Shown here piece after piece: positions 18,801 to 26,161 of a stretch of DNA of 64,000 bases; the first letter of the stretch is position 1; every line of letters begins with the position of its first letter. This DNA comes from Maribacter_C sp047345145 (GTDB lineage Bacteria > Bacteroidota > Bacteroidia > Flavobacteriales > Flavobacteriaceae). Both the position numbers and the translations under genes were made by a program. Below the pieces are notes generated by a model that worked only from the letters and a program-made list of their open reading frames with translations, did not search any database and was not told the origin of the DNA. The DNA is taken from positions 372,001-436,000 of the forward strand of contig NZ_JBLFER010000002.1 in the NCBI RefSeq assembly GCF_047345145.1, given 5' to 3'.

Positions 18801-19385
18801 GAAAAAGGAGAGGGCGAGTCAGGAAAAGGAAAAGAAGGCCAAGGCGGTGAGGGTGAAGGCGAGGGTAGAAATGGTAAAGGAAAGGGCAAAGGTGAGAATG
18901 GAGAAGGAGGTCAAGGCGGCGAAGGTGGCGGAGACGGAAATGGCCAAGGAGATGGACCAAGTGAAGAAGAGCTAAAAGAAATCTATGAGATTTATAAAGA
19001 ACAACAAATGATTCGCCAGCGCTTGGAGGAACAACTGCAGGACATGATTAATGGCAGCGACCGCAAGTTAGGCCAGAAGTTGTTACGTCAAATGGAGGAG
19101 TTCGAGAATGAATTGTTAGAGAATGGTTTTACCCAGCGAGGCATGAACAAGATGAATAACATTCAGTATGAACTCTTGAAATTGGAGAATGCCGCGATGA
19201 AGCAGGGAAAGAAACCTGAGCGCGAAAGTAATACAAACAAGAACCAGTTTAACAATCCAATAACTACTAAGCCCTCATTATTAGAGGATTATCGCAACGA
19301 AATTGAGATTTTAAATAGACAAGCACTACCTTTGCGCCAAAATTTCCAGAATAAGGTAAAGGAGTATTTCAAAAGCGATGATTAA
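15858..19385 (+). CDS. DUF4175 family membrane protein, very large, coiled-coil rich
   Basis: I prefer the TTG start at 15858 (reading (M)NSYNNILLKLSDF), which resembles the usual beginning of this Bacteroidota family and follows a promoter box. The frame also allows ATG 15807 (1192 residues) or GTG 15852. Two hydrophobic helices (about 24-50 and 56-82) and a third (about 154-172) anchor the protein; a long beta-rich periplasmic part follows. Residues about 490-770 are highly charged coiled coil (Lys/Glu/Gln). About 915-1035 is a Gly/Glu/Gln/Lys low-complexity run (GQGEGEG-like, bases 18600-18960). A helical C-terminus ends at the ybeY start, overlapping it by 8 bp. Function unknown; the family usually travels with ybeY and mnmG, as here. 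It heads the operon through 23600. Confidence 0.92.
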   Translation: MNSYNNILLKLSDFTKKYYTKLLLKGVLLFLAFGLLFFLVTLGVEYFLWLNSTGRLILLLIFVGIEAFLLFKYILTPLFYLFKLKQGISHKQASLLIGKHFPDVDDKLYNLLDLAEDKNQSELLLASIEQRSETLNPIPFTKAVDFGENVKYVKYLAIPALLFGLIWLSGNLSDFFGSYNRVVNYDVAYEPPAPFAFRLLSNDLNVLDSKAVTVQVTTEGEIRPDQVFIAIDGKDLLLQQQNGVYQYTFTPPLTSTNFSFKANGIFSREYQLNALKTPSIQNFELLLNYPKYTNRKSEVLKSTGNATFPEGTRVTWQIKGKHTENIHLVTKDTSLAFSKTEDAFEMAKRVFSNLNYELSTSNENIADYEKLAYRFDVIKDAYPTIKAKQVLDSLNPNTSYYIGEASDDYKLKRIRLVCYPDGDAEDRQILELGEPDSNFNQFYYTFPSGLRLDAGKNYSFYFEATDNDGVHNGKTSKSQVFSTVLLDENQLKNKELESQQSIIDNLDKSLEKFKEQKETLKEINQNQKEKKLLNFNDQNQVKDFLKKQQQQEQMMQKFSKQLKENLNKSEKEDEMNDLLKERLERQEIEAKKNEKLLEELNKIAEKIDKEELAKRLEELGKKQQNSERNLEQLLELTKRYYVTEKAAQLAKDLEKLAERQEILSELNLGEQFQNKEQEKLNEKFEEIAKELDELKKDNADLKKPLDLNVDKKKEESIKEDQKEALEEINKHQGDEESSDAEEKENSANNAKKKQKSAAQKMKEMSEQLQESSAGGGGGGSSITEDAEMLRQILDNLVIFSFKQENLYEELEEVDADSPQFSSSIREQQELRKLFEHVDDSLFALSLRRAELAEFVNEQITEVYYNTDKALETIAESQIYQGVSYQKYVLTAANSLSDFLANTLDNMQQSMQSGQGQGEGEGFQLPDIIKQQGELQEKMEGQGKSGQGKPSGQGEGQQGEGQKGEGEGESGQGGEKSKGSEGEKGEGESGKGKEGQGGEGEGEGRNGKGKGKGENGEGGQGGEGGGDGNGQGDGPSEEELKEIYEIYKEQQMIRQRLEEQLQDMINGSDRKLGQKLLRQMEEFENELLENGFTQRGMNKMNNIQYELLKLENAAMKQGKKPERESNTNKNQFNNPITTKPSLLEDYRNEIEILNRQALPLRQNFQNKVKEYFKSDD
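18597..18960 (+). repeat. Gly/Gln/Glu/Lys low-complexity coding repeat
   Basis: Short purine-rich direct repeats (ggagaaggt, ggccaaggc variants) encode GQGEGEG/GKGEG-type peptide in the DUF4175 protein. The compositional bias opens misleading frames on both strands. Confidence 0.8.
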
Positions 19386-19803
19386 TTTTAATTATCTTAC
19401 TGATTATCAAATAGTTGAAGAGAATTTATATTCCAAATGGCTGCTTGAAGTGATTGGTTCTGAAAACAGAGTCTTAGGTGATATCGCTTATGTGCTTTGT
19501 GACGACGCCTATTTGTTGAAGGTAAATCAAGAATATCTCAATCACGATACCTACACCGACATCATCACGTTCGATTATACTGATGGGAATACAATTGCCG
19601 GAGACATATTTGTATCCATTGAACGGGTAAGGGAGAATGCCGAAGAATTCAAAGTAGATTTTGAAGAAGAATTACGAAGGGTAATGGCACATGGAATTTT
19701 ACATTTATCCGGTTATGGCGATAAGTCAGATGAGGAAGCAAAGTTGATGAGGGCAAAGGAAGAAGAGAAAATGAAATTGTTCCACGTGGAACAAAATAGC
19801 TAA
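19378..19803 (+). CDS. ybeY: endoribonuclease YbeY (16S rRNA maturation)
   Basis: UPF0054/YbeY metalloprotein of 141 residues that processes the 16S rRNA 3' end and takes part in ribosome quality control. The zinc-site motif reads HGILHLSGYGDKSDEE (about residues 103-118). The first two histidines are present, and Asp stands where the third ligand often is His, a variation I recall as common in Bacteroidota. It overlaps the DUF4175 gene by 8 bp and precedes mnmG by 10 bp. The last codons (encoding LFHVEQNS) contain a perfect parS palindrome, so the C-terminal tail is partly dictated by that site. Confidence 0.95.
   Translation: MINFNYLTDYQIVEENLYSKWLLEVIGSENRVLGDIAYVLCDDAYLLKVNQEYLNHDTYTDIITFDYTDGNTIAGDIFVSIERVRENAEEFKVDFEEELRRVMAHGILHLSGYGDKSDEEAKLMRAKEEEKMKLFHVEQNS
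19778..19793. promoter_or_regulatory. parS-like centromere site 1 (ParB binding)
   Basis: TGTTCCACGTGGAACA is a perfect 16-bp palindrome differing from the well-known Bacillus parS (TGTTTCACGTGAAACA) only at the two symmetric positions flanking the core; this variant is known as parS in other bacteria. It lies inside the 3' end of ybeY. A second identical copy is 2,382 bp away. ParB would spread from here and load condensin. Confidence 0.85.
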
Positions 19804-19813
19804 GTGCAAAGAT

Positions 19814-21682
19814 ATGTTTGAAAAGGATTATGATGTAATTGTTGTTGGTGGAGGTCATGCCGGAGCGGAAGCTGCAGCTGCCGCCGCAAACATGGGTTCG
19901 AAAACTTTGCTGGTTACAATGAACTTGCAAACCATCGGGCAGATGTCCTGTAATCCGGCTATGGGCGGAATTGCAAAAGGACAGATTGTTCGTGAAATTG
20001 ATGCGCTTGGAGGTTATAGTGGAATCGTTACGGATAAGTCTGCGATACAATTCAAGATGTTGAATAAATCTAAGGGTCCTGCGATGTGGAGTCCGCGAGC
20101 TCAAAATGATAGAATGCGTTTTGCAGAGGAGTGGCGACTGATGTTGGAAAACACTCCCAATTGTGATTTCTACCAGGAAATGGTCAACGGACTTCTCGTT
20201 GAAAACGGTAAAGTTTGTGGAGTAAAAACATCCTTGGGAATTGAAGTGAGAGGTAAGGCAGTTGTCCTTACCAACGGAACTTTTTTAAATGGTTTAATCC
20301 ATATTGGAGAGAAACAATTTGGCGGAGGTAGAGCAGGAGAAAAGGCAGCTACGGGAATAACAGAACAACTACTAGATTTTGGTTTCGAAAGTGGTCGAAT
20401 GAAAACAGGAACGCCCCCAAGAGTCGATGGTCGCTCTTTGGATTATTCTAAAATGATTCTTCAACCAGGGGATATCGTTCCCGAGAAATTTTCATACACA
20501 AAAACCGAAACTTTAAAGACACAGCGTGATTGTCATATGACGCACACGAGCGCTTTGGTCCATGATTTATTGAAGGAAGGGTTTGACCGTTCTCCGATGT
20601 TCAATGGAAGAATAAAAAGTATTGGGCCAAGATATTGTCCTTCAATAGAGGATAAGATTAATCGCTTCGCGGATAAGGATAGCCACCAGTTGTTTGTAGA
20701 ACCTGAAGGATGGAATACGGTTGAGGTTTATGTAAATGGATTTTCAACTTCGCTTCCAGAGGATGTTCAATTCAAAGCCTTACGTTCTGTTGTTGGGTTT
20801 GAAAACGTGAAATTCTTTAGGCCAGGTTACGCTATAGAGTACGATTATTTTCCACCCACACAATTGAAGCATACTTTAGAAACTAAGCTCGTAGACAACC
20901 TGTATTTTGCGGGTCAGATTAATGGAACAACCGGTTACGAGGAAGCCGCTTCTCAAGGATTGATGGCAGGTATAAATGCGCATTTAAAGCTCAATGAAAA
21001 AGATGATTTTATCTTAAAAAGAGATGAAGCTTACATAGGAGTTTTGATTGATGATTTGATTACAAAGGGTACGGAAGAGCCTTATCGAATGTTTACTTCT
21101 CGAGCAGAATATAGAACATTATTGCGCCAAGATAATGCTGATTTAAGATTAACCCCTAAAGGCTATGAAATCGGTTTGGCTGGAAAAGAACGCTTAAAAC
21201 GAATGGAAGAAAAGCAGGAAAAATCAAATGCTTTTATCAAGTTTTTTGAAAAAACAAGCGTCCTTCCTAAGGATATAAATCCGATTTTGGAGAGTGTTGA
21301 TTCTGCTTTAGTGAAGCAATCTGATAAAATGGTTAAAGCATTTTCTAGACCAAAAGTGACCATGAATCACATGCTTAAATTGGAGTCCGTTTCAGCTTTT
21401 GTTGAAGAAAATAATCTGGATAGGGAAGTGCTCGAACAGACTGAAGTTCAAGTAAAATACTCTGGCTATATCGCGAAAGAAAAAAACAATGCCGATAAAC
21501 TTCACCGTTTAGAGGATGTGAAAATTCCAGAGAAGTTTGACTATTCAAAACTAAAGTCTTTGTCCTACGAAGCTAGAGAAAAACTAGAAGCTATTCGTCC
21601 AGTCACCATTGCTCAGGCTTCTAGAATTAGTGGCGTTTCTCCATCTGACATTAGTGTTCTTTTAGTCTTTATGGGAAGATGA
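19814..21682 (+). CDS. mnmG: tRNA uridine-5-carboxymethylaminomethyl modification enzyme MnmG (GidA)
   Basis: FAD-dependent enzyme that, with MnmE, builds cmnm5U at the wobble position of several tRNAs. The dinucleotide-binding motif VIVVGGGHAGAEAAAAAAN starts at residue 8. The GidA signatures NPAMGGIAKG (about 46-55), PRYCPSIEDK (about 275) and NGTTGYEEAASQG (about 371-383) are present. The 622 residues are normal length. Two parS palindromes lie just before the start (in ybeY) and just after the next gene. mnmG is classically found near the chromosome origin in many bacteria. The gene overlaps the following small membrane-protein gene by 4 bp. Confidence 0.98.
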   Translation: MFEKDYDVIVVGGGHAGAEAAAAAANMGSKTLLVTMNLQTIGQMSCNPAMGGIAKGQIVREIDALGGYSGIVTDKSAIQFKMLNKSKGPAMWSPRAQNDRMRFAEEWRLMLENTPNCDFYQEMVNGLLVENGKVCGVKTSLGIEVRGKAVVLTNGTFLNGLIHIGEKQFGGGRAGEKAATGITEQLLDFGFESGRMKTGTPPRVDGRSLDYSKMILQPGDIVPEKFSYTKTETLKTQRDCHMTHTSALVHDLLKEGFDRSPMFNGRIKSIGPRYCPSIEDKINRFADKDSHQLFVEPEGWNTVEVYVNGFSTSLPEDVQFKALRSVVGFENVKFFRPGYAIEYDYFPPTQLKHTLETKLVDNLYFAGQINGTTGYEEAASQGLMAGINAHLKLNEKDDFILKRDEAYIGVLIDDLITKGTEEPYRMFTSRAEYRTLLRQDNADLRLTPKGYEIGLAGKERLKRMEEKQEKSNAFIKFFEKTSVLPKDINPILESVDSALVKQSDKMVKAFSRPKVTMNHMLKLESVSAFVEENNLDREVLEQTEVQVKYSGYIAKEKNNADKLHRLEDVKIPEKFDYSKLKSLSYEAREKLEAIRPVTIAQASRISGVSPSDISVLLVFMGR

Positions 21683-22155
21683 AAAAATCGATTTTTTTAA
21701 AGCAATCGAAACCACTTATTGCAAATATTTTAGGGGCTCTTATTCTGTTGTTGATGTTGTTTTTGTTTTACAAAGAAGCTGCCGGATTGAATCAACTCAT
21801 CACCATGTCATGTATGGGCTTACTTCTTTTGGGGTATTCCATTTCTTTTGAAATTAGCAATACTCTTAATAACAAACGGCATTTTAAGTTATTTGAAATT
21901 ACAGTTTTCAAACAAAGATTGGAATGTATTTTCCCTGATTATATATCTGTGTTTTCTGCAGTATTCAAAAAGGACTCTGAATGGGGTCCGGTTGCAGCAA
22001 TGGGAAATCAAACCAGGGAGGGCAATTATGTCGTCCGATTTTTTAAGGGGAACTCACATTTTACGGTTTGGAGAGTGGATTCGCTAGACGCAGCCAAGGC
22101 CAAGGCAATTGAGTTAGGCGAGCTTTTAAAAGTTGAAGTAAGATATAAAAAGTAG
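21679..22155 (+). CDS. small membrane protein of unknown function
   Basis: 158 residues with two hydrophobic helices (about 13-30 and 38-55) followed by a cytosolic-looking alpha/beta part (from NNKRHFKLFEI to the end, with WGPVAAMGNQTREGNYVVRFF and FTVWRVDSLDAAKAKAIE segments). I do not recognise a named family. The ATG overlaps the mnmG stop by 4 bp (ATGA), so translation is probably coupled and it belongs to the ybeY-mnmG operon. The second parS site begins 5 bp after its stop. Confidence 0.8.
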   Translation: MKKSIFLKQSKPLIANILGALILLLMLFLFYKEAAGLNQLITMSCMGLLLLGYSISFEISNTLNNKRHFKLFEITVFKQRLECIFPDYISVFSAVFKKDSEWGPVAAMGNQTREGNYVVRFFKGNSHFTVWRVDSLDAAKAKAIELGELLKVEVRYKK

Positions 22156-22159
22156 ACGA

Positions 22160-22175
22160 TGTTCCACGTGGAACA
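22160..22175. promoter_or_regulatory. parS-like centromere site 2
   Basis: TGTTCCACGTGGAACA, identical to the copy at 19778-19793, here in a short intergenic gap. Two exact 16-bp palindromes this close are most unlikely by chance and mark a probable origin-proximal ParB loading region. Confidence 0.85.
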
Positions 22176-22252
22176 TTTCACAATTCTTGGTTGCTAAAAC
22201 ACCTTTGGTTCAATTCTTGATGCTGTTTAAAACAACATTTAGTCCAACCAAA

Positions 22253-22795
22253 ATGAAGCAAACACTACCCCTAGTTTTCGTTCTTTTTTTAGTTCAGTCT
22301 TGTATCCCGTTACGTATTGCTCCTAAGATTGAAGACTATAAAATCACCAAAGGAAAGAAGTTCAAAAGAAGTTTGTCTAGGCGTCAAATGTTCATTTTTG
22401 AGGATGCGAAAGAAGCGGAGCAATTTTACAATTTTGTAAATATCAAGTTCCAATTAGATGATACGAATGTTTATGATGATGTGCCATTCGAAATTGGAGG
22501 ACAGCAATATTTCTTTGCTTGGTATGAGATTGAAATTCCAGACAAATCAATTAATCTAATTCCTGTTTTTGTCGATTTGACTTTAGCAGTTGCGGATATG
22601 GATACTGTTTTTGAGGATTCATATGAGAACCGAAAAGGAAATTGGTATTTGGCGATAGAAGTTTATAATGATTTGGAAACAGATTGCTTGGTAGAAACTT
22701 CACTTTCAAGGGAAGCCGTTTTAAAGTATCTTCGCGCTTTGAAGAAAGAATATCTGGCCACTCATAACTACAATGAAACCGTTTTTAAAGACTAA
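22253..22795 (+). CDS. putative lipoprotein of unknown function
   Basis: The start ATG 22253 gives a lipoprotein signal peptide (MKQTLPLVFVLFLVQSC, Cys at 17). The longer frame from TTG 22187 would put 22 residues before it and is unlikely. The 180-residue product has a mature part with KKFKRSLSRRQMFIFEDAKEAEQFYNFV and FAWYEIEIPDKSINLIPVF segments (quoted in part). I cannot assign a family. It lies in the operon between parS 2 and the methyltransferase, whose start lies 23 bp inside this gene. Likely anchored to the inner or outer membrane. Confidence 0.8.
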   Translation: MKQTLPLVFVLFLVQSCIPLRIAPKIEDYKITKGKKFKRSLSRRQMFIFEDAKEAEQFYNFVNIKFQLDDTNVYDDVPFEIGGQQYFFAWYEIEIPDKSINLIPVFVDLTLAVADMDTVFEDSYENRKGNWYLAIEVYNDLETDCLVETSLSREAVLKYLRALKKEYLATHNYNETVFKD

Positions 22796-23600
22796 AGACT
22801 TTTCTATTTCTCAAGAAACATTTGAATTGTTTCATGATACAGATTTAGATATGCTGGTAACCAAACCGCAACCAGAGAATCTAGATTCGTACTACGAGAG
22901 CGAAGTTTACATTTCACATACGGACTCCAATAAATCTTTCGTTGATAAATTATATCAGCGGGTTAAAAAGCATAGTCTTTCTAAGAAGCTAAATCTCATA
23001 AATACATATTCCAAGGAAAAGAAAACGCTTCTAGATGTTGGTGCGGGAACAGGTGATTTTTTAAAAACAGCAAAGAGCAATGGCTGGGATATCGAAGGCG
23101 TAGAGCCAAATCATAATGCCAGAGAAAAAGCACTCGATAAAGGCATAAGCTTGAAAGATAGAATTGAGGCTTTAACAGGTAAAAAGTATCAACTGATTAC
23201 TTTATGGCATGTCTTAGAACATTTGCCGGATTTAGAAAATCAAATTCTAAAATTGGCTTGGCATTTGGAAGAGGAGGGAACTTTGATTATAGCGGTTCCA
23301 AATTTTAATTCCTATGATGCGAAACATTACAAAGAATTTTGGGCCGCTTATGATGTGCCAAGACATCTTTGGCATTTTTCAAAAACAGCAATCGAAAAAC
23401 TTTTTGCAAAACACGGACTAGAATTGGTCAAAGTCAAACCGATGGTATTTGATTCATTTTATGTTTCCTTGCTTTCCGAAAAATACAAAACGGGAAGACA
23501 GAATATTTTTAAAGCATTCGCTTTAGGATTATGGTCCAACTTATCCGCAATGCGAACGAAAGAGTACTCCTCTCACATTTATGTGCTCCAAAAGCGCTAA
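22773..23600 (+). CDS. class I SAM-dependent methyltransferase
   Basis: 275 residues. The SAM-binding motif I reads LLDVGAGTGDFLKTAK (about 87-102), with an acidic motif II end at EGVEPN (about 110) and LITLWHVLEHLPD (about 146-158) matching the Methyltransf_23-type motif IV region. A beta strand LIIAVPNFNSYD and the YDVPRHLWHFS segment are typical of Bacteroidota members next to mnmG. The start overlaps the lipoprotein gene by 23 bp. Substrate not predictable from sequence; last gene of the operon. Confidence 0.9.
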   Translation: MKPFLKTKDFSISQETFELFHDTDLDMLVTKPQPENLDSYYESEVYISHTDSNKSFVDKLYQRVKKHSLSKKLNLINTYSKEKKTLLDVGAGTGDFLKTAKSNGWDIEGVEPNHNAREKALDKGISLKDRIEALTGKKYQLITLWHVLEHLPDLENQILKLAWHLEEEGTLIIAVPNFNSYDAKHYKEFWAAYDVPRHLWHFSKTAIEKLFAKHGLELVKVKPMVFDSFYVSLLSEKYKTGRQNIFKAFALGLWSNLSAMRTKEYSSHIYVLQKR

Positions 23601-23956
23601 AACGTATTTTAAGCCGATTTCCCGCATTTTCAGCAAATCTGGAATGTTCTGTGTTGTTTGTTGAAATTTTCTCCAAAATAACAGGGTTTTAGAGCTTTGT
23701 TTTTGATAGAGACACTCGATTTCAATTATATTGGACAATCAATTTTGCTTATAGCTTAAATTGAGTGGTTTTTTGACCAAATTAAAATTCCTGTGTTTGT
23801 AATACTTACATATTTTCGTATTCGGATGGATTTTTAGAAAAATTCAAAAAAGCTTTCCTATTTTTGCGCGACTTTAAATAAAGAGTGAAAATAGAATTCC
23901 ATTGATACTGAAACAAGTTCGGCATAAAAGTGGAAATGAAAGTAAAGAGATTAAAT
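23601..23956. other. 356-bp intergenic region upstream of the OmpH-like gene
   Basis: No gene seen. It holds a promoter-like TATTTTTG box at 23859-23866 and otherwise only AT-rich sequence; no clear terminator for the upstream operon was found. Confidence 0.5.
23859..23866 (+). promoter_or_regulatory. -7 promoter element of the OmpH-like gene
   Basis: TATTTTTG matches TAnnTTTG; it lies 90 bp before ATG 23957, giving a leader of about 85 nt. Confidence 0.45.
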
Positions 23957-24469
23957 ATGAAAAAATTAGTAGTAGTATTCGCAGGATTGATTTTACTAGC
24001 TTCTTGTGAACAAGCAAAAATCGGTTATGTAGATAATGTAAAGTTGATGGATGCGTATCAAGAAAAAATTGATGTTGAAGCAAAGTTCAAAACAAAGACC
24101 GATGCTTTGACAAAAAAGAGAGATAGTATTTCTCAAGCGTTCCAATTAGAGGCACAAGCTTTTCAAGCGAAAGCCCAAAAGATGAATCAAAAGAAGGCGC
24201 AAGAAGAGTACGGACTTATGCAACAAAGAGGTCAATTTATTGGGCAGCAGTTACAACAAGAAGAACAAGCTTTGGTAACGGCTGGTCAAACTGAAATGGA
24301 CAGCGTCGTGAGCAGAGTTAAGAAAGCTGTAAAGGCGTACGGAAAAACAAACAAGTATACCTACATACTTGGTGGTGGTGATGGCGGAAGTGTTTTATAC
24401 GGACAAGAAGTCAACGACCTTACCGATGAAGTTGTGAAGATTTTGAATGCAGATTACAAGAAGGAATAG
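23957..24469 (+). CDS. OmpH/Skp-like periplasmic chaperone, lipoprotein form
   Basis: ATG 23957 gives a lipoprotein signal (MKKLVVVFAGLILLASC, Cys at 17). The Skp hallmark start AKIGYVDNVKLMDAYQEK follows directly. The middle (about 45-120) is a long alpha-helical coiled-coil hairpin rich in Gln/Lys/Ala. The C-terminus returns to the small beta-domain (YTYILGGGDGGSVLYGQEVNDLT). The 170 residues fit the family. Skp/OmpH chaperones carry outer-membrane proteins across the periplasm; a lipidated version would be membrane-tethered, which is common in Bacteroidota. A strong terminator follows. Confidence 0.9.
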   Translation: MKKLVVVFAGLILLASCEQAKIGYVDNVKLMDAYQEKIDVEAKFKTKTDALTKKRDSISQAFQLEAQAFQAKAQKMNQKKAQEEYGLMQQRGQFIGQQLQQEEQALVTAGQTEMDSVVSRVKKAVKAYGKTNKYTYILGGGDGGSVLYGQEVNDLTDEVVKILNADYKKE

Positions 24470-24497
24470 TTAACTATCCTTCTCTTAAAAAGTAGTG

Positions 24498-24525
24498 AAA
24501 TCCGTATCAGTTTTGATACGGATTT
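24498..24525 (+). terminator. intrinsic terminator of the OmpH-like gene
   Basis: A perfect 12-bp stem AAATCCGTATCA / TGATACGGATTT with a 4-nt loop (GTTT) followed by further T residues. It ends 2 bp before the convergent DoxX-like stop and probably serves both directions. Confidence 0.92.
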
Positions 24526-24527
24526 TT

Positions 24528-24926
24528 TTATGGTTGTAATAGAAATACCAAGAATATAGCAGGAACAAAATATACGGCAATGGTCATCGCTCCGGCATAA
24601 TCTTTTGCCATGCGTTGGCCGAATAAAAGCATCAGTAAGGCGATACAAGAAAGGATGGCTCCGTATAAGGCCATAGTACTTTCACCTGATGTTCCCAATT
24701 GGTAAATTCCGATTAAACATAGGATACCGGCAACCACTTCAACAATCAGAACTGTGCCCAACATTAAAGGAACAATTCCTTTCATAGGCGTATCTTTAAA
24801 ATGGCCTTTTAACCAAGAAAGGTTTCCTTTCCAATCCGTTATCTTGTCAATTCCGCTTTGTAAAAAAGTGATAACAAGAAAAATCAGGATTAAGATTTCA
24901 GCGGCATTATTTAATACAGTTTCCAT
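24528..24926 (-). CDS. DoxX-like small membrane protein
   Basis: 132 residues with four hydrophobic helices (about 9-24, 52-75, 84-103 and 113-130) and the early DoxX-type LVITFLQSGIDKITDWKGN segment. The family includes DoxX/DoxD and related quinone-linked or redox-sensing membrane proteins; the actual role of this member is unknown. It lies 16 bp downstream of holB in the same direction, so it is likely co-transcribed with it. It contains no cysteine pair arguing for thiosulfate oxidation. Confidence 0.75.
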   Translation of the reverse strand: METVLNNAAEILILIFLVITFLQSGIDKITDWKGNLSWLKGHFKDTPMKGIVPLMLGTVLIVEVVAGILCLIGIYQLGTSGESTMALYGAILSCIALLMLLFGQRMAKDYAGAMTIAVYFVPAIFLVFLLQP

Positions 24927-24942
24927 AAAGTGAATTTTAAAG

Positions 24943-26121
24943 TTAAGATATTCCTCCTTTGGGGGTTAGAGGGCTAGCTTTTCTATGTAATAATCGAGTC
25001 AATTTAATGGATAAATCCGTTAGGATAATTTTTGAATTTCCATTCCGTTCAATATGATACATGGCATTTTCAAGTTCTTCCACAATACTTAAAATGTTGT
25101 TTTCATGCACAAAAGGCGCGAACTTTTCTAGACTGAATCCGTCGACATGAATCTGCATAAAAGCCAAGTCTTTCACATTGAAATTAACCAACATTGCCTG
25201 ACGCATTACGGCTAAACAATATTGCATAAATTTCTTTTGAGTTTCCCTTCCGGTTTTGGCGATTTCCTCACTCCAAAGTATCAATTCATGAATGGCCGCC
25301 TTATTTCCTTTGGCTTTAAAAGCACTGCGAACCCATTGCACGAACCATTTTTCAAAGACCAAATCTTCGGAGTCGTTGTTCATCAAATCCAAAGCTTTAT
25401 TGAAATTCCCATTGGCTTCGTGGGCTAAACGAAGGGCTTCTTCACGTGCTAATCCTTTTTGTTCTAAGGCTTTTGCGATGTCGTTTTCTGCCAAAGGAGG
25501 AAAATGAAGAATTTGACATCGTGAACGTATGGTTTGTATGATTTGTTCCTCATCCTCGGTAACTAGAATAAAGACGGTCTTTTCGGGAGGTTCCTCAATT
25601 AATTTCAACAATTTGTTGGCTGCAGAGGTGTTTAATTTCTCCGCCATCCATATCAACATCACCTTGTATCCGCCTTCGTAAGACTTTAAAGCAAGTTTTT
25701 TGACGACATCCATGGCTTCATCCACACCGATTTGCCCTTGTTTCTTTTCAATTCCTATCAATCGGTACCAATCGAAAAGATTTCCGTAAGGTTGTTCTTT
25801 TAAAAACTGCCGCCATTCTTCCATATAATGATTGCTCACCGCGTGGCTTTTTACCTTGTCGGAATTCGATACCGGAAACGCAAAATGCATGTCAGGATGG
25901 GATAACGAATCGAACTTCAAATTACAGCTTTCATTGCCTCCAGAATTTTCTCCATTTTGATTTCCACAAACCACATATTGCATGTATGCTAAAGCCATCG
26001 GAAGTGTGCCAGAACCTTCTGGCCCAACAAACATTTGCGCATGCGGAATTCGTCCTGCGTCTGCGCTCGAAGCCAAATGATTTTTGATGTGTGATAGCCC
26101 TAAAATGTCTTTGAAAAGCAT
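24943..26121 (-). CDS. holB: DNA polymerase III subunit delta' (clamp loader)
   Basis: AAA+ clamp-loader subunit. The N-terminal LFKDILGLSHIKNHL start and HAQMFVGPEGSGTLPMALAY correspond to the nucleotide-binding region; the P-loop lacks the usual Lys, in keeping with delta' being a non-ATPase subunit. The KLLKLIEEPPEKTVFILVT segment (about 183-201) and the SRC motif (TIRSRCQILHF, about 212) are diagnostic. The 392 residues are normal for Bacteroidota. The final residues (ASPLTPKGGIS) are encoded by a REP-like element at 24951-24979, so the native tail was probably replaced or extended. A TATATTTG box ends 4 bp before the ATG, suggesting a leaderless transcript. Confidence 0.93.
   Translation of the reverse strand: MLFKDILGLSHIKNHLASSADAGRIPHAQMFVGPEGSGTLPMALAYMQYVVCGNQNGENSGGNESCNLKFDSLSHPDMHFAFPVSNSDKVKSHAVSNHYMEEWRQFLKEQPYGNLFDWYRLIGIEKKQGQIGVDEAMDVVKKLALKSYEGGYKVMLIWMAEKLNTSAANKLLKLIEEPPEKTVFILVTEDEEQIIQTIRSRCQILHFPPLAENDIAKALEQKGLAREEALRLAHEANGNFNKALDLMNNDSEDLVFEKWFVQWVRSAFKAKGNKAAIHELILWSEEIAKTGRETQKKFMQYCLAVMRQAMLVNFNVKDLAFMQIHVDGFSLEKFAPFVHENNILSIVEELENAMYHIERNGNSKIILTDLSIKLTRLLHRKASPLTPKGGIS
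24951..24979 (-). repeat. REP-like element inside the 3' end of holB
   Basis: Read on the minus strand: CCCTCTAACCCCCAAAGGAGG, the same palindromic family as 14624-14719 and 26162-26314. It is translated as SPLTPKGG at the HolB C-terminus. Confidence 0.75.
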
Positions 26122-26125
26122 AGGT

Positions 26126-26133
26126 CAAATATA
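26126..26133 (-). promoter_or_regulatory. -7 promoter element of holB
   Basis: TATATTTG on the minus strand, exact TAnnTTTG; only 4 bp separate it from the ATG at 26121, so transcription would begin at or within 1-2 nt of the start codon. Confidence 0.5.
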
Positions 26134-26161
26134 GGGGTTTTCAAACTTAAAATTTGGGCTT

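Noticed and set aside
18543..18975. Open frames on both strands in the purine-rich DUF4175 repeat
   Set aside because: Composition bias (G/A-rich codons without stops) explains them; products are Lys/Glu- or Leu/His-rich low complexity.
23640..23670. GTTGT repeats upstream of the OmpH-like gene as a fifth operator
   Set aside because: The two copies are only about 8 bp apart, not 21, and lack the TGTTGTGA core.
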